From NCBI GenBank assembly GCA_030615035.1, contig JAUXAC010000017.1, positions 1-20,709 of the forward strand: a stretch of DNA of 20,709 bases. The letters run 5' to 3'. The DNA is from Dehalococcoidia bacterium (GTDB lineage Bacteria; Chloroflexota; Dehalococcoidia; Dehalococcoidales; RBG-16-60-22). The position numbers and the translations under genes are program-made. How positions within the stretch are numbered: position 1 is the stretch's first letter; the number at the start of each line of letters is the position of its first letter. Shown in pieces: positions 6,123 through 15,424 of the stretch. Below the pieces are notes generated by a model. It was not told where the DNA came from. It saw only the letters and a program-made list of their open reading frames with translations, and did not search any database.

Positions 6123-6746
6123 ATGAGTCAAGGAATTATCGGCAAGAAACTGGGCATGTCCCAAATATTCAGGGACGATGGTAAAGTGGCGGTAGTAACC
6201 GCCATTGAGGCTGGGCCATGCACGATAACACAGGTGAAAACCGCAGCTAAAGATGGCTATAATGCCATCCAGATTGGTTTTGGTGAAGCCAAAAAATCTA
6301 AGTCCCCCAAGCGAGAGCAACCCAAGGGGGTAAAGCAGTTTAAGTATCTACGGGAATTCATGTCAGGTGAGAGTGAAGCTGCTAAAGTTGGGCAAAAGAT
6401 TGATGTTAGCCTGTTTAAGGTCGGTGACCTGGTTAATGTTACCGGGGTGTCAGAAGGCAAGGGCTTTGCTGGAGTAGTAAAACGCCACCATTTTGCTGGC
6501 GGACCCAAAACACATGGGCAGTCGGACCGACACCGTGCCCCGGGCTCCATAGGAGCCGGTACTTCTCCAGGCCGGGTATTCAAAGGAACGCGTCTGCCAG
6601 GACATATGGGCGACCAACAAGTGACGGCACGTAATCTAGAGGTATTTGAAGCTGATCCTGCCCGCAATCTATTACTGGTTAAGGGAGCTGTGCCCGGGAG
6701 CAGAAATGGTTTGCTACTGATAAAGAAGTCGGACAGGGGGAAGTAA
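6123..6746 (+). CDS. rplC: 50S ribosomal protein L3
   Basis: A 207-aa early-assembly 50S protein whose central extension reaches the peptidyl-transferase centre. The N-terminus GIIGKKLGMSQIF is classic L3. The extended loop GGPKTHGQSDRHRAPGSIG and the following GRVFKGTRLPGHMG carry the conserved Gln that PrmB methylates in other bacteria. ATG 6123 lies 22 nt after rpsJ with only a weak AGAGAG site. Four bases separate it from rplD. Confidence 0.97.
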   Translation: MSQGIIGKKLGMSQIFRDDGKVAVVTAIEAGPCTITQVKTAAKDGYNAIQIGFGEAKKSKSPKREQPKGVKQFKYLREFMSGESEAAKVGQKIDVSLFKVGDLVNVTGVSEGKGFAGVVKRHHFAGGPKTHGQSDRHRAPGSIGAGTSPGRVFKGTRLPGHMGDQQVTARNLEVFEADPARNLLLVKGAVPGSRNGLLLIKKSDRGK

Positions 6747-6750
6747 GGAA

Positions 6751-7407
6751 GTGCAAGTTCCAGTATATAGCCTTACCGGGGAAGTAGTTGAACACGTTGA
6801 AATAAGCGACCAAGTTTTTGCTGTACCGTTTAATGAAGGAGTAGTGCACCAAGCAATGGTAAGACAGCAGGCAAATGCTCGCCAGGGAACTGCTTCCACT
6901 AAAACCAGGAGCGAAGTTTCTGGCAGCAGTGCGAAGCTGTTTCGGCAGAAGGGTACCGGCCTCGCTCGGGCTGGCAGCCGGCGGTCACCGCTGCGCCGGG
7001 GAGGTGGTATTACTTTTGGTCCTCAGCCAAGAAGCTACAGGCAGGCAATGCCAAAAAAGATGCGCCAATTAGCCATAAGGTGTGTCCTTTCCGCAAAGGC
7101 TAGAGACAAAGAGTTAAAGGTCCTAGAGGAATTGAAGCTCAAGGAGCCAAAAACTAAGCAGATGGTACAGATTTTGACCGCCCTCGGGGTGGATTCCTCC
7201 GCTCTTATTGTTACCTCCGAGCCGGAAGACGGCGTGGTTAAATCGGCTCGCAATTTGAAAGGAATCAAGACAATGCCAGCCAATCTAATCAATGTGCTTG
7301 ACATCCTTTCCTATAAGATATTATTAATGACGGTAACCGCAGTGCGCAAAGTAGAACAGCTATGGGGGAAGAAACTGGCTGAAGAGGTGAAGCATGCATC
7401 TGTATGA
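6751..7407 (+). CDS. rplD: 50S ribosomal protein L4
   Basis: A 218-aa protein with a globular domain on 23S rRNA and a long loop lining the peptide exit tunnel. The loop is visible at about residues 50-100: RQQANARQGTASTKTRSEV, then KLFRQKGTGLARAGSRRSP and RGGGITFGPQPRSY, all conserved. It starts at GTG 6751, giving the usual MQVPVYSLTGE N-terminus. In E. coli L4 is the autogenous regulator of the S10 operon. Here no matching leader before rpsJ is visible, since rpsJ overlaps fusA. The 3' end overlaps rplW by 14 nt. Confidence 0.96.
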   Translation: MQVPVYSLTGEVVEHVEISDQVFAVPFNEGVVHQAMVRQQANARQGTASTKTRSEVSGSSAKLFRQKGTGLARAGSRRSPLRRGGGITFGPQPRSYRQAMPKKMRQLAIRCVLSAKARDKELKVLEELKLKEPKTKQMVQILTALGVDSSALIVTSEPEDGVVKSARNLKGIKTMPANLINVLDILSYKILLMTVTAVRKVEQLWGKKLAEEVKHASV

Positions 7408-7678
7408 AGTGTTGCGCCGTCCGTTAATAACAGAAAAGAATGCCGTACTTCAAGCGCAAGGCAAATATGCCTTTGAGGTAGCTGGAGAGGCTAACAAACC
7501 CCAGATTAAACAGGCTGTGGAAAAGGCATTTAAGGTAAAGGTTACCGCAGTTAATGTGATAACAGTGCCGGGCAAGACGCGAAGGGTGGGGAGGCGACAG
7601 GTACTAACTCAATCCTGGAAAAAGGCAGTTGTCAGCCTCAAGCCAGGGGATAAGATAGAATTCTTTGAGGGTGTTTAG
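7394..7678 (+). CDS. rplW: 50S ribosomal protein L23
   Basis: A 94-aa protein at the tunnel exit and docking point for trigger factor and SRP. Family features are YEVLRRPLITEKN at the start, KYAFEVAGEANKPQIKQAVEKAFKV, and the basic loop TVPGKTRRVGRRQ, ending with an acidic strand GDKIEFFEGV. ATG 7394 lies inside the end of rplD (14-nt overlap) with GAGGTG upstream, which fits translational coupling. Confidence 0.96.
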   Translation: MHLYEVLRRPLITEKNAVLQAQGKYAFEVAGEANKPQIKQAVEKAFKVKVTAVNVITVPGKTRRVGRRQVLTQSWKKAVVSLKPGDKIEFFEGV

Positions 7679-7700
7679 ACTTTATGAAGGGGGAAGCTGA

Positions 7701-8528
7701 GTGGCATTAAAAGTATATCGTCCAACCTCTCCCGGCAGACGGGGGATGAGCAGCTCTACTTTTGAAGAAATAACCAAAGATAAGCCAGAGAAATCGCTGC
7801 TCTTACCTCTCAAGAAGCGCGGGGGACGTAATAAACAAGGGAGAATAACTGTTCGCCACCGGGGTGGTGGCGCGAAGCGAAGGCTCCGAATTATTGACTT
7901 CAAGCGAGATAAGGCTGGCGTTCCGGGCAGGGTAGCGGCTATTGAATATGACCCCAACCGTTCCGCACGCATTGCTCTCATCTACTATGCTGATGGGGAA
8001 AAGCGTTATATCCTTGCCCCGACAGAACTCAGTATCGGGGATACTATAAAGTCAGGCAGTGATGCTGAAGTAAAGTCGGGGAATGCGCTACCTCTGAAGC
8101 TAATCCCGACTGGCAGTCCAATACATAACATTGAGCTGGAGAGGGGGAGAGGTGGGCAACTGGTGCGAAGTGCCGGGGCAGCCGCTCAACTAATGGTAAA
8201 AGAAGGTGAATATGCCTTAGTTAGATTACCATCTGGCGAGATGCGGCGTATTCACGGAGATTGCCTGGCTACCATCGGACAGGTAGGGAATGTCGACCAT
8301 CAAAATATCAAGCTGGGCAAGGCAGGCCGCAAACGATTGCTAGGCTGGCGACCCACGGTGAGGGGCTCAGCGATGAGTCCGCGTGACCATCCTCATGGTG
8401 GTGGTGAAGGCAGGAGTCCGATAGGTTTACCCGGCCCTAAAACGCCGTGGGGCAAACCAGCTCTGGGCTATAGAACCCGCAAGCCAAAAGCTTCGGACAA
8501 AATGATTGTTAAGCGTAGAGGGAAATAG
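7701..8528 (+). CDS. rplB: 50S ribosomal protein L2
   Basis: A 275-aa protein needed for subunit joining and peptidyl-transferase centre assembly. The C-terminal signature [16 protein letters not shown] begins at about residue 227 and includes the conserved His (H230, equivalent to E. coli H229). [16 protein letters not shown] and [13 protein letters not shown] are typical of the first RNA-binding domain. It starts at GTG 7701 after GGGGGAAG, giving [14 protein letters not shown]. The length is normal. It sits 22 nt after rplW and 16 nt before rpsS. Confidence 0.97.
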   Translation: MALKVYRPTSPGRRGMSSSTFEEITKDKPEKSLLLPLKKRGGRNKQGRITVRHRGGGAKRRLRIIDFKRDKAGVPGRVAAIEYDPNRSARIALIYYADGEKRYILAPTELSIGDTIKSGSDAEVKSGNALPLKLIPTGSPIHNIELERGRGGQLVRSAGAAAQLMVKEGEYALVRLPSGEMRRIHGDCLATIGQVGNVDHQNIKLGKAGRKRLLGWRPTVRGSAMSPRDHPHGGGEGRSPIGLPGPKTPWGKPALGYRTRKPKASDKMIVKRRGK

Positions 8529-8544
8529 GTAAACAGGGGGAGAA

Positions 8545-8835
8545 ATGTCAAGGTCAATTAAGAAAGGACCATATATTGATGGCAAACTGCTAAAAAAAGT
8601 GGAGGCAGTTATCCGCTCCGGTCAGAAGGCAGTAATAAAGACCTGGGCACGCTCATCTACCATCCTGCCCCAGATGGTGGGACTTACTATTGGCGTGCAC
8701 GATGGCAGGAGACATGTGCCTATCTTCATTACGGAAAATATGGTGGGGCACAAATTGGGTGAGTTTGCCTTGACTCGAACCTTCAGAGGACACACCTCTA
8801 AGTCAGAGAAAACTACTCAGGTAAGACAAAAGTAG
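8545..8835 (+). CDS. rpsS: 30S ribosomal protein S19
   Basis: A 96-aa head protein of the 30S subunit near the A-site tRNA finger and bridge B1a. It has the standard [11 protein letters not shown] start, the [50 protein letters not shown] core (quoted by its ends W34 and H83) and a basic tail. GGGGAG precedes ATG 8545. It contacts S13, whose gene is not in this window. Confidence 0.97.
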   Translation: MSRSIKKGPYIDGKLLKKVEAVIRSGQKAVIKTWARSSTILPQMVGLTIGVHDGRRHVPIFITENMVGHKLGEFALTRTFRGHTSKSEKTTQVRQK

Positions 8836-8868
8836 GTTCCAGATTACCTAGTTTAGATAGGATATAAA

Positions 8869-9207
8869 ATGGAAGTAAGTGCAATAGCTAAGGATACAGG
8901 TATATCGGCTCGTAAAATACGTCCGCTGGTAGATATGGTGCGGGGCAAAAAAGTGGACGAAGCGCTGACCATACTCAGGTTTACCCCGACACCAAACGCC
9001 CGGGTTGTCGCCAAGGTGGTGAAGTCAGCAGCGGCTAATGCCGAGAATAATTTTCAGATGTCACCTTCAGATTTAAAGATTGTAAGTATCTTTGCTGATG
9101 ATGCTCAAACCCTGAAGAGGTATCGCCCCCGGGCTCGAGCGCGAACCAGCCCTATCCTTAAACGTTCCAGTCATATTACAGTTATTGTTGCTGAGCAGGA
9201 GGATTAA
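8869..9207 (+). CDS. rplV: 50S ribosomal protein L22
   Basis: A 112-aa protein whose beta hairpin lines the exit tunnel and is a known site of macrolide-response changes. It has the SARKIRPLVDMVRGKKVDEAL start, the VVAKVVKSAAANAENNF helix and the tunnel hairpin YRPRARARTSPILKRSSHITV, all of normal length. ATG 8869 follows a 33-nt gap with a weak site. Its stop is immediately followed by the TTG start of rpsC with no spacer. Confidence 0.96.
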   Translation: MEVSAIAKDTGISARKIRPLVDMVRGKKVDEALTILRFTPTPNARVVAKVVKSAAANAENNFQMSPSDLKIVSIFADDAQTLKRYRPRARARTSPILKRSSHITVIVAEQED

Positions 9208-10503
9208 TTGGGTCATAAGGTTCATCCCATAGGTTTTAGACTTGGCATCATACAGGATTGGCAGGCAAAATGGTATGCCGATGCCCATTATGCCGAGTCC
9301 TTGCAGGAAGACCTGAAGCTTCGGCAGGCTATTGAGTCTGCGTATGCCGAAGCATCTATCTCCCTAGTACAGATTGACCGCCAGGCAAAAGAGGTAACGG
9401 TAACTATCCATACTGCCCGGCCGGGCATTGTCATCGGAAGGGGCGGACAACGAGTTGATGAACTGAGACTTCGCCTTGAGAAACTTATCGGGAAGAGAAT
9501 TCGATTAAATATCCAGGAGATTCGGCAGGCTGAGCTTGATGCCAATTTGGTGGCTAAGACAATAGCCGAACAGATTCAACGCCGTGTTGCCTACCGGAGA
9601 GCCATGAAACAGGCGATTTTTCGCACCATTCAGGCTGGTGCCAAGGGAATAAGAGTCAGTTGTTCCGGTAGATTGGGCGATGCCGAGATAGCTCGCCGCC
9701 AGACTATGCATCAGGGGCAAGTACCATTGCATACACTGCGGGCTGATATTGATTATGGTTTTACCGAGGCACGCACCACCTTAGGTCGGATTGGAGTGAA
9801 AGTCTGGATATATAAGGGGGAAATCCTTCCCGAACCCAAGAGGTTAGAAGTCGAGGAGATACCTGAGGAGATGCCTGTTGAGCTAGCCGTCAGTAAGGGC
9901 GCAGAGGTAGAGCTCCCTACTGCTGCCGAACCAGAAGAGAAGCCGGCTGAGCCAGTGGCTGTTAAAAGTGCTGAGGTGGCTCCTGAAGTAAAAGCAGAAA
10001 AGAAGCCGGTTAAAGCAAGAGGAAGGGTGAAGAAAGCAGTCACCGCAGAACCGGAAGAGAAGCCGGCTGAGCCAGTGGCTGTTGAAAGTGCTGAGGTGGC
10101 AGTTAAAGTGAAGGCAGAAAAGAAGCCGGTTAAAGCAAGAGGAAGGGTGAAGAAAGCAGTTGCCGCAGAACCGGAAGAGAAGCCGGCTGAGCCAGTGGCT
10201 GTTGAAACTGTTGAGGTGGCTCCTGAAATAAAACCGGAAGAAAAACCAGCTAAACCAAGGGCAAGAAGGGTGAAGAAACCAGTTGCCGCAGAACCGGAAA
10301 AGAAGCCGGTTAAAGCAAGAGGAAGGGTGAAGAAAGCAGTCACCGCAGAACCGGAAGAGAAGCCTACCGAGCCGATGGCTGTTGAAACTGCCGAGGTGGT
10401 ACCTGAAGTAAAACCGGAAAAGAAACCGGTTAAACCAAGAAGAAGCAAGAAGACAACGCCAACAGCAGAGACAGGTAAAGAGGAGAAGGATGCTACAACC
10501 TAA
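9208..10503 (+). CDS. rpsC: 30S ribosomal protein S3 with a ~215-residue repeat tail
   Basis: Residues 1 to about 215 are normal S3: [12 protein letters not shown] start, a KH type 2 domain with [20 protein letters not shown] (GxxG at residues 77-80), and the C-terminal domain ending [14 protein letters not shown]3 lies at the mRNA entry and helps helicase activity. TTG 9208 directly follows the rplV stop and has AGCAGGAGG upstream. Unusually, residues about 216-431 form a low-complexity tail rich in Lys, Pro, Glu, Ala and Val. It is built of units like [14 protein letters not shown]...[19 protein letters not shown] that repeat every 40 residues (120 nt). Typical S3 is 210-280 aa. The frame is unbroken, and the 3' end overlaps rplP by 14 nt, so the tail is likely translated. 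Its role is unknown. Confidence 0.95.
   Translation: MGHKVHPIGFRLGIIQDWQAKWYADAHYAESLQEDLKLRQAIESAYAEASISLVQIDRQAKEVTVTIHTARPGIVIGRGGQRVDELRLRLEKLIGKRIRLNIQEIRQAELDANLVAKTIAEQIQRRVAYRRAMKQAIFRTIQAGAKGIRVSCSGRLGDAEIARRQTMHQGQVPLHTLRADIDYGFTEARTTLGRIGVKVWIYKGEILPEPKRLEVEEIPEEMPVELAVSKGAEVELPTAAEPEEKPAEPVAVKSAEVAPEVKAEKKPVKARGRVKKAVTAEPEEKPAEPVAVESAEVAVKVKAEKKPVKARGRVKKAVAAEPEEKPAEPVAVETVEVAPEIKPEEKPAKPRARRVKKPVAAEPEKKPVKARGRVKKAVTAEPEEKPTEPMAVETAEVVPEVKPEKKPVKPRRSKKTTPTAETGKEEKDATT
9925..10446 (+). repeat. 120-nt in-frame tandem repeats in rpsC
   Basis: Two complete units, 9961-10080 and 10081-10200, are nearly identical. They are followed by a longer 180-nt unit (10201-10380) with an internal partial duplication of the [15 protein letters not shown] part, and a diverged last unit from 10381. 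A partial first unit starts near 9925. All lengths are multiples of three, so expansion or loss keeps the rpsC frame. High identity between units 1 and 2 suggests recent unequal exchange or slippage. Confidence 0.9.
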
Positions 10504-10954
10504 GCGGGTTAAATATCGTAAGGCCCATAAAGGGCGTCGCCGGGGCAGCGCTCAGTCAGGTAATACAACTGTCTTTGGTGATTTTGGTTTGCAAGCACTA
10601 GAGCCAGCCTGGATTACCAGTCAACAAATTGAAGCTGCACGGCGTGCTATTACCCGTCACATTCACCGTGGTGGGAAGGTCTGGATACGTGTTTTCCCGG
10701 ATAAACCGGTTACTAAGAAGCCGGCGGAAACCCGTATGGGCAGCGGCAAAGGTGCCCCAGACCACTGGGTAGCTGTGGTTAAACCAGGGAGAATGTTATT
10801 TGAAATGGCAGGTGTTGGTGAGAAAACTGCTAAAGAGGCGATGCGCCTGGCTTCACAAAAGCTCCCGATACACACCAGATTTGTAGTAAGGGAAACTGGC
10901 ATAGCTGCTGGCAGTGATTCTTTAAAGAGGGAGCTGGCTCAAGTTGAAGGTTGA
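10490..10954 (+). CDS. rplP: 50S ribosomal protein L16
   Basis: A 154-aa protein next to the A-site and important for tRNA accommodation. Conserved blocks are [57 protein letters not shown] and [15 protein letters not shown]. It is slightly longer than the usual 136-146 aa because of a C-terminal extension after RFV. ATG 10490 overlaps rpsC by 14 nt and GGAGAAGGA precedes it. The end overlaps rpmC by 11 nt. Confidence 0.96.
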   Translation: MLQPKRVKYRKAHKGRRRGSAQSGNTTVFGDFGLQALEPAWITSQQIEAARRAITRHIHRGGKVWIRVFPDKPVTKKPAETRMGSGKGAPDHWVAVVKPGRMLFEMAGVGEKTAKEAMRLASQKLPIHTRFVVRETGIAAGSDSLKRELAQVEG

Positions 10955-11141
10955 GGAATTTCGAGCCCTAAGCCCTGAGGAAATGGCAAAGCAACTGGAG
11001 GAAGCTCACCAAGAGCTTTTCAACCTCCGCTTTCGCCTATCCACCAGGCAGCTGGTAAACCATTGTGAAGTTCGGATGGTTAAGAAGAAGATTGCCCTAT
11101 TTAAGACTATAATGAGGGAAAGAGAGTTGGGTATAAGGTAG
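10944..11141 (+). CDS. rpmC: 50S ribosomal protein L29
   Basis: A 65-aa two-helix protein at the tunnel exit next to L23. It shows [21 protein letters not shown] and [15 protein letters not shown], the family hallmark, then [15 protein letters not shown]. The start is TTG 10944, inside the end of rplP, which gives the expected short N-terminus MKVEEF. Coupled translation is likely. Confidence 0.94.
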   Translation: MKVEEFRALSPEEMAKQLEEAHQELFNLRFRLSTRQLVNHCEVRMVKKKIALFKTIMRERELGIR

Positions 11142-11145
11142 AATT

Positions 11146-11427
11146 ATGGAAGGGAAACGTAAAACCAGGTTTGGTCGCGTAGTTGGTAACCGGATGGATA
11201 AGACTGTGGTTGTATCTGTAGAAACACCCAGTCGTCATCCATTATATCGGAAGACTATCAAAAGGGCAGTTAAGTATAAAGCCCACGATGAAAAAAATGA
11301 GTGTCGCCCAGGAGATATGGTAAGAATTGTAGAAACTCGACCGCTCTCAAGACACAAGCGGTGGCGAGTGGCGGAGATAATAACCAAGGGGGAGGTAGCC
11401 GAGGTTCAACCCAAAGAAATAACCTAA
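11146..11427 (+). CDS. rpsQ: 30S ribosomal protein S17
   Basis: A 93-aa OB-fold protein that binds 16S rRNA early. The core [36 protein letters not shown], and [23 protein letters not shown] is typical, followed by an extra tail of about ten residues. ATG 11146 lies 4 nt after rpmC. Confidence 0.95.
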   Translation: MEGKRKTRFGRVVGNRMDKTVVVSVETPSRHPLYRKTIKRAVKYKAHDEKNECRPGDMVRIVETRPLSRHKRWRVAEIITKGEVAEVQPKEIT

Positions 11428-11445
11428 GCTTTGGACCATAATGAG

Positions 11446-11814
11446 ATGATTCAATCCTATTCCAGACTTAAAGCAGCTGATAATACCGGTGCTCGGGAAA
11501 TTATGTGCATTACCGTGTTGGGGGGCACAAGGAAGAGATATGCTCGAGTGGGTGATATCATTGTGGCTTCCGTCAAAAAAGCCATCCCGGGAGCAGCAAC
11601 AAAAAAGGGAGACGTAGTCAGAGCAGTTATCGTTCGCACCGCTCAGCCGTATCGGCGTCCTGATGGCTCTTATATTAGGTTTGATGAAAGTGCCGCTGTG
11701 ATTCTTACTGATAAGAATAATCCCAAGGGAACCCGAATATTTGGACCGGTAGCTAGGGAGCTGAGAGACAAGAATTTTACCAAGATTATTTCGCTGGCGC
11801 CTGAAGTTTTGTGA
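11446..11814 (+). CDS. rplN: 50S ribosomal protein L14
   Basis: A 122-aa protein at the subunit interface (bridge B8) and the docking site of the silencing factor RsfS in other bacteria. It has [19 protein letters not shown], the [21 protein letters not shown] hairpin, and [25 protein letters not shown] chose ATG 11446 because MIQ is the near-invariant L14 N-terminus and gives exactly the family length. A TTG at 11431 would add five residues and has no better ribosome-binding site. Confidence 0.95.
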   Translation: MIQSYSRLKAADNTGAREIMCITVLGGTRKRYARVGDIIVASVKKAIPGAATKKGDVVRAVIVRTAQPYRRPDGSYIRFDESAAVILTDKNNPKGTRIFGPVARELRDKNFTKIISLAPEVL

Positions 11815-11826
11815 GGTTAACAGGTT

Positions 11827-12138
11827 ATGAAGATTAGAAAGAATGATACCGTGCTAGTTATTGCTGGTAAGGATAGAGGTAAGAAAGGTAAAGTGCGCTT
11901 TGCTTACCCGAAGAAGCAAGAGTTATTAATTGAAGGTATTAACTTTATTAAAAAGCACTCCAGGGCAAGGGGGCAAGCCAGGCAAGCCGGCATAATAGAC
12001 TTGGAAGCACCAGTTCATGTATCGGATGTTATGTTATTTTGCGATAAGTGTAATCACCCTACCCGCATCGGCTTTCGCCTTTTAGAGGATGGCAGAAAGG
12101 TCCGCTTTTGCCAGTCTTGCCGCGAGGTGATCGACTAG
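11827..12138 (+). CDS. rplX: 50S ribosomal protein L24, zinc-binding type
   Basis: A 103-aa assembly-initiating 50S protein with an N-terminal KOW motif (KNDTVLVIAGKDRGKKGKV). The C-terminal part has two CxxC pairs, C72/C75 and C95/C98, which can hold one zinc ion. Many bacteria have lost these cysteines, so this is a Cys-plus L24. It pairs with the Cys-plus S14 nearby. Its TAG stop is followed immediately by the ATG of rplE. Confidence 0.96.
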   Translation: MKIRKNDTVLVIAGKDRGKKGKVRFAYPKKQELLIEGINFIKKHSRARGQARQAGIIDLEAPVHVSDVMLFCDKCNHPTRIGFRLLEDGRKVRFCQSCREVID

Positions 12139-12681
12139 ATGTCACGGTTGAAGGAAAGGTATAGAAAAGAAGTTATTCCCGCCCTAATAGAGCGTCACGG
12201 GTATAAAAATATAATGCAGGTACCACGTTTAGAGAAGGTCGTACTTAATATTGGTTTAGGCGAGGCGATTCAGGATGCCAAGGCTCTAGAAGCAGCCGAG
12301 GGTGACTTAGCCACTATTTCCGGGCAGCATCCGGTAATCACCCGCGCCAAGAAATCCATTGCTAACTTTAAGTTGAGGAGCGGGATGCCTATTGGGTTGA
12401 AGGTAACCTTGCGTGGGGAGCGCATGTATCACTTCTTTGATAAGCTGGTAAATGCTGTCTTGTCCCGGGTGCGTGAGTTTCAAGGAGTTTCCCCAAACTC
12501 CTTTGATGGGCGAGGCAACTATACCTTGGGGCTTAAGGAACAAATCATCTTCCCTGAAGTCGATTATGACAAGATAGATAAAGTACGAGGGCTAGAGATA
12601 TCAATTATCACTACAGCTAAGACAGCAGAGGAAGGTAGGCACTTGCTGGAATTACTAGGCATGCCTTTCGCTAAGGATTAA
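12139..12681 (+). CDS. rplE: 50S ribosomal protein L5
   Basis: A 180-aa protein of the central protuberance that binds 5S rRNA and touches P-site tRNA. The expected blocks are [41 protein letters not shown] (residues near 58-82) and [22 protein letters not shown], with a normal end [11 protein letters not shown]. No gap separates it from rplX, suggesting coupled translation. Confidence 0.96.
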   Translation: MSRLKERYRKEVIPALIERHGYKNIMQVPRLEKVVLNIGLGEAIQDAKALEAAEGDLATISGQHPVITRAKKSIANFKLRSGMPIGLKVTLRGERMYHFFDKLVNAVLSRVREFQGVSPNSFDGRGNYTLGLKEQIIFPEVDYDKIDKVRGLEISIITTAKTAEEGRHLLELLGMPFAKD

Positions 12682-12691
12682 TGGAGTAGGA

Positions 12692-12877
12692 ATGGCTAAA
12701 AAGTCAAAGATTGTAAAGTCGCAGCGCCCGACCAAATATAGGGTGCAGCAACATAATCGGTGTCTCCTATGTGGTCGGCCTCGTGCCTATATGCGTAAAT
12801 TCGGCTTGTGCCGTATTTGTTTTCGCAGACTGGCGCTTGCCGGCCAACTCCCTGGAGTGAGAAAATCAAGCTGGTAA
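12692..12877 (+). CDS. rpsN: 30S ribosomal protein S14, zinc type (S14Z)
   Basis: The short 61-aa form of S14, which binds zinc through C24, C27, C40 and C43 (CLLCGRP and GLCRICFR). It ends with the typical [11 protein letters not shown]. This form is common in Gram-positives, Chloroflexota and Thermus; Proteobacteria mainly have the long zinc-free form. GGAGTAGGA precedes ATG 12692. Confidence 0.96.
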   Translation: MAKKSKIVKSQRPTKYRVQQHNRCLLCGRPRAYMRKFGLCRICFRRLALAGQLPGVRKSSW

Positions 12878-12901
12878 AAAATAAAGGACTAAGGAATAGA
12901 T

Positions 12902-13300
12902 ATGACTGTCTCTGACCCGATAGCCGATATGCTAACTCGAATACGCAATGCCATTATGGCAAGGCACGATTATGTGCCGATACCAGCCTCGAGGACAAAG
13001 CTCTCAATTGCCAGAATCCTTAAGGAGGAAGGCTTCATTGATGATTATGAGGTGCTCAGAGGTAAGCCGCATCGGGTAATTAAGATTCATCTCAAATTTG
13101 GTGACAATAATCAGTCAGCCATTTCTGGATTGGAACGAGTAAGTAAACCCGGACTAAGGGTATATGTGCAAAAGAAAGAGATATCCCGTGTTTATGGCGG
13201 ATTAGGTATTGCTATTGTTTCCACTTCTAAGGGTGTGAAAACAGGACAGCAAGCCTGGCGTTCAGGGATTGGTGGTGAACTTTTATGCTATGTATGGTAA
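12902..13300 (+). CDS. rpsH: 30S ribosomal protein S8
   Basis: A 132-aa primary 16S rRNA binder in the platform. It has [13 protein letters not shown] at the start, [29 protein letters not shown] and the final [31 protein letters not shown] block, all conserved. In E. coli S8 represses the spc operon by binding near rplE; no matching site was identified here. It lies 24 nt after rpsN. Confidence 0.96.
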   Translation: MTVSDPIADMLTRIRNAIMARHDYVPIPASRTKLSIARILKEEGFIDDYEVLRGKPHRVIKIHLKFGDNNQSAISGLERVSKPGLRVYVQKKEISRVYGGLGIAIVSTSKGVKTGQQAWRSGIGGELLCYVW

Positions 13301-13322
13301 ACCTGCTTTGGAGTGCTATATT

Positions 13323-13874
13323 ATGTCGAGAATAGGGCAAATGCCAATAACTGTGCCACAGGGTGTGACAGTGAGCATTAAAGGGGACAAGGTTACTGTA
13401 ACCGGACCCAAAGGAGAACTTAGTCGTCGCTTCAACTCGGATATATCCATTACCCAACATGATAATAGCTTGACCGTGTCACGACCTAGCGATAGCAAGG
13501 TGCATCGTTCCTTGCACGGACTGACACGAAGTCTTTTGGCTAATATGGTGGAGGGAGTAAGCAGTGGCTTTGAGAAGAGTCTGGAAATAGTAGGTGTGGG
13601 TTATCGGGCTGAAAAAGTCGGTGATAAGCTGACAATCCGCGTTGGACACTCACACACAGTGGAGGTAACCCCACTGTCCGGCGTCTCCTTAGCTACAGAG
13701 GGAACAAATCGGATTAAGGTTACCGGAATTAATAAGGAAGTGGTTGGCGAGATGGCGGCTAGAATTCGAGCGATCCGCCCCCCTGATGCCTATAAAGGTA
13801 AGGGCATTAGATACGCCGGAGAGTCAGTTCACCTTAAGCCGGGTAAAGCCGGCAAGGCTGTAGGTCTGAAGTAA
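13323..13874 (+). CDS. rplF: 50S ribosomal protein L6
   Basis: A 183-aa protein with two similar domains, near the sarcin-ricin loop and factor-binding site. The start [18 protein letters not shown] and the C-terminal [32 protein letters not shown] block are the signature. ATG 13323 was chosen because MSRIG is the family start and GGAG lies 9 nt upstream. An in-frame ATG at 13269 would overlap rpsH and add 18 unconserved residues. Confidence 0.95.
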   Translation: MSRIGQMPITVPQGVTVSIKGDKVTVTGPKGELSRRFNSDISITQHDNSLTVSRPSDSKVHRSLHGLTRSLLANMVEGVSSGFEKSLEIVGVGYRAEKVGDKLTIRVGHSHTVEVTPLSGVSLATEGTNRIKVTGINKEVVGEMAARIRAIRPPDAYKGKGIRYAGESVHLKPGKAGKAVGLK

Positions 13875-13876
13875 CT

Positions 13877-14242
13877 ATGGGAAATACTAAACCAAGATTA
13901 GCACGCTACAGAAGGCATAGACGAGTTAGATTTAAGGTGAAGGGCACAACCTCCAGGCTCCGTTTGTGCGTTTTCCGTAGCCTGAACCATATTTACGCTC
14001 AAGTTATTGATGACTCGCAAGGGAATACGTTAGTCTCGGCCTCGACCCTTGACCCAGAAATAAGAAGTGAGACAGACGGCAAAGTAAAGACAAGTAAGGC
14101 TGAGCTTGTTGGTTCCATGATAGCCAAACGAGCCTTGAGTAAGGGAATAAATCAAGTAGCCTTTGACCGCGGTGGCTATAAATATCACGGCAGGGTTAAA
14201 GCACTGGCCGAAGCAGCCCGACAAGGTGGACTAAAATTCTGA
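13877..14242 (+). CDS. rplR: 50S ribosomal protein L18
   Basis: A 121-aa 5S rRNA-binding protein of the central protuberance. It shows the basic start [38 protein letters not shown] and the end [28 protein letters not shown], with normal length. Only 2 nt separate it from rplF. Confidence 0.96.
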   Translation: MGNTKPRLARYRRHRRVRFKVKGTTSRLRLCVFRSLNHIYAQVIDDSQGNTLVSASTLDPEIRSETDGKVKTSKAELVGSMIAKRALSKGINQVAFDRGGYKYHGRVKALAEAARQGGLKF

Positions 14243-14260
14243 AAGAGATGACCAAATCTT

Positions 14261-14785
14261 ATGAAGAAGCCAATAAGCAAAATAGATACAACTGAACTGG
14301 TCCTGAACGATAAGCTAATGTATATCAATCGTGTGGCTAAGGTAATGAAAGGTGGAAAGCGCCTCAGATTCAGTGCCTTGGTGGTAACCGGGGATGGTAA
14401 TGGACATGTGGGTCTTGGCGTTGGCAAGGCTAATGAAGTGCCAGCGGCGATTAGTAAAGGTGGAGCCATTGCCAGAAAGAATTTGATTAAAGTACCGCTG
14501 GCTGGGACCACCATCCCCCATGAACTGACAGTTAGCCTTGGTGCCGCTAAGGTCTTGCTGAAACCAGCCGCACCGGGTACCGGGGTTATTGCTGGTGGTA
14601 GCGTTCGCGCTGTACTTGAGGCATGCGGCATCAAGGATATTCTGACTAAATCGTTGGGTAGCTCTAATCACATCAACGTAGCCAAGACAACAATGCTTGG
14701 CCTTAGCCAGCTTAGAGAGCCAAAAGAGGAGGTAGCCAGACGCAAGGCAACCGTTAAAGTAGAGGAGACAGCAGGCAGTGGCTAA
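14261..14785 (+). CDS. rpsE: 30S ribosomal protein S5
   Basis: A 174-aa protein at the mRNA entry, important for decoding accuracy; the loop linked to spectinomycin response is within residues 20-35 ([15 protein letters not shown]). It also shows [43 protein letters not shown] and [35 protein letters not shown] (quoted by its ends). ATG 14261 is 18 nt after rplR. The end overlaps rpmD by 8 nt. Confidence 0.96.
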   Translation: MKKPISKIDTTELVLNDKLMYINRVAKVMKGGKRLRFSALVVTGDGNGHVGLGVGKANEVPAAISKGGAIARKNLIKVPLAGTTIPHELTVSLGAAKVLLKPAAPGTGVIAGGSVRAVLEACGIKDILTKSLGSSNHINVAKTTMLGLSQLREPKEEVARRKATVKVEETAGSG

Positions 14786-14963
14786 ACTGCGTATCACCTG
14801 GGTCAAAAGTAGTATTGGCTATAAGGAAACTCAGAAGAGAACCTTAGCCGCTCTTGGTTTTCACCGCCTGAATCAGAGTGTTATCCACAATGATTCAATG
14901 GCGATTCGAGGTATGATTAATAAAGTGAGACATCTAGTTAAGGTGGAGGAAGAAAGCTCGTGA
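14778..14963 (+). CDS. rpmD: 50S ribosomal protein L30
   Basis: A 61-aa small beta-alpha protein. It has the family pattern [43 protein letters not shown] and [11 protein letters not shown]. It starts at GTG 14778, overlapping rpsE by 8 nt, with GCAGGCA only as a weak site. Its last 4 nt overlap rplO (GTGA). Confidence 0.95.
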   Translation: MAKLRITWVKSSIGYKETQKRTLAALGFHRLNQSVIHNDSMAIRGMINKVRHLVKVEEESS

Positions 14964-15424
14964 GGCAGGATAATCTCTCCCCAACCCCCGGCTCTAAGCG
15001 AGCCAGAAAACGAGTGGGGCGGGGGAATGCCAGCGGTCATGGCACCTATTCCGGGCGGGGCTGCAAAGGGCAGAAGTCCCGTGCTGGCTATAAGATGCGT
15101 CCAGGCTTTGAAGGTGGGCAGTTGCCTTTAATCAAGCGCCTGCCACAAAAGCGTGGCTTTGTCAATATTTTTAGGATAGAATACAGTACTGTCAACATAG
15201 ATAGACTTAATATCTTTGAATCTGGAAGTGAGGTAACCCCAGAAAAACTGGTAGCCGCTGGGGTGATAAAATCTCTACGACACCCGATTAAGATTCTGGC
15301 TAGTGGTGATATTAGTTATCCGCTTTTGGTAAAAGTGAATAAGTTTTCAGCGGCAGCTAAAGCCAAGATAGAAGCAGCCGGAGGCAAAGCCGAGGAGGTG
15401 GAGTATGCGGCCAAGGCAAAGTAG
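14960..15424 (+). CDS. rplO: 50S ribosomal protein L15
   Basis: A 154-aa protein with the Gly/Arg-rich N-terminal extension that enters 23S rRNA ([31 protein letters not shown], residues about 13-43) followed by [18 protein letters not shown]. The C-terminal half ends with an Ala/Lys/Glu helix. GTG 14960 overlaps rpmD by 4 nt and the end overlaps secY by 20 nt, so the three genes are probably translated together. Confidence 0.95.
   Translation: MRQDNLSPTPGSKRARKRVGRGNASGHGTYSGRGCKGQKSRAGYKMRPGFEGGQLPLIKRLPQKRGFVNIFRIEYSTVNIDRLNIFESGSEVTPEKLVAAGVIKSLRHPIKILASGDISYPLLVKVNKFSAAAKAKIEAAGGKAEEVEYAAKAK

Noticed and set aside
6257..6667. A 136-codon minus-strand ORF within rplC
   Set aside because: It is a shadow of rplC codons with a Pro/Arg/Ser-rich composition and has no start signal; rplC is unambiguous on the plus strand.
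9753..10448. A 231-codon minus-strand ORF opposite the rpsC repeats
   Set aside because: It is the complement of the Lys/Glu/Pro repeat codons, giving a repetitive Ser/Gly/Phe/Thr translation. No ribosome-binding site or independent gene features are seen, and rpsC is in a conserved operon on the other strand.
13269..13322. Longer L6 from ATG 13269
   Set aside because: It would extend into rpsH with 18 unconserved residues, whereas MSRIG at 13323 is the standard L6 start.
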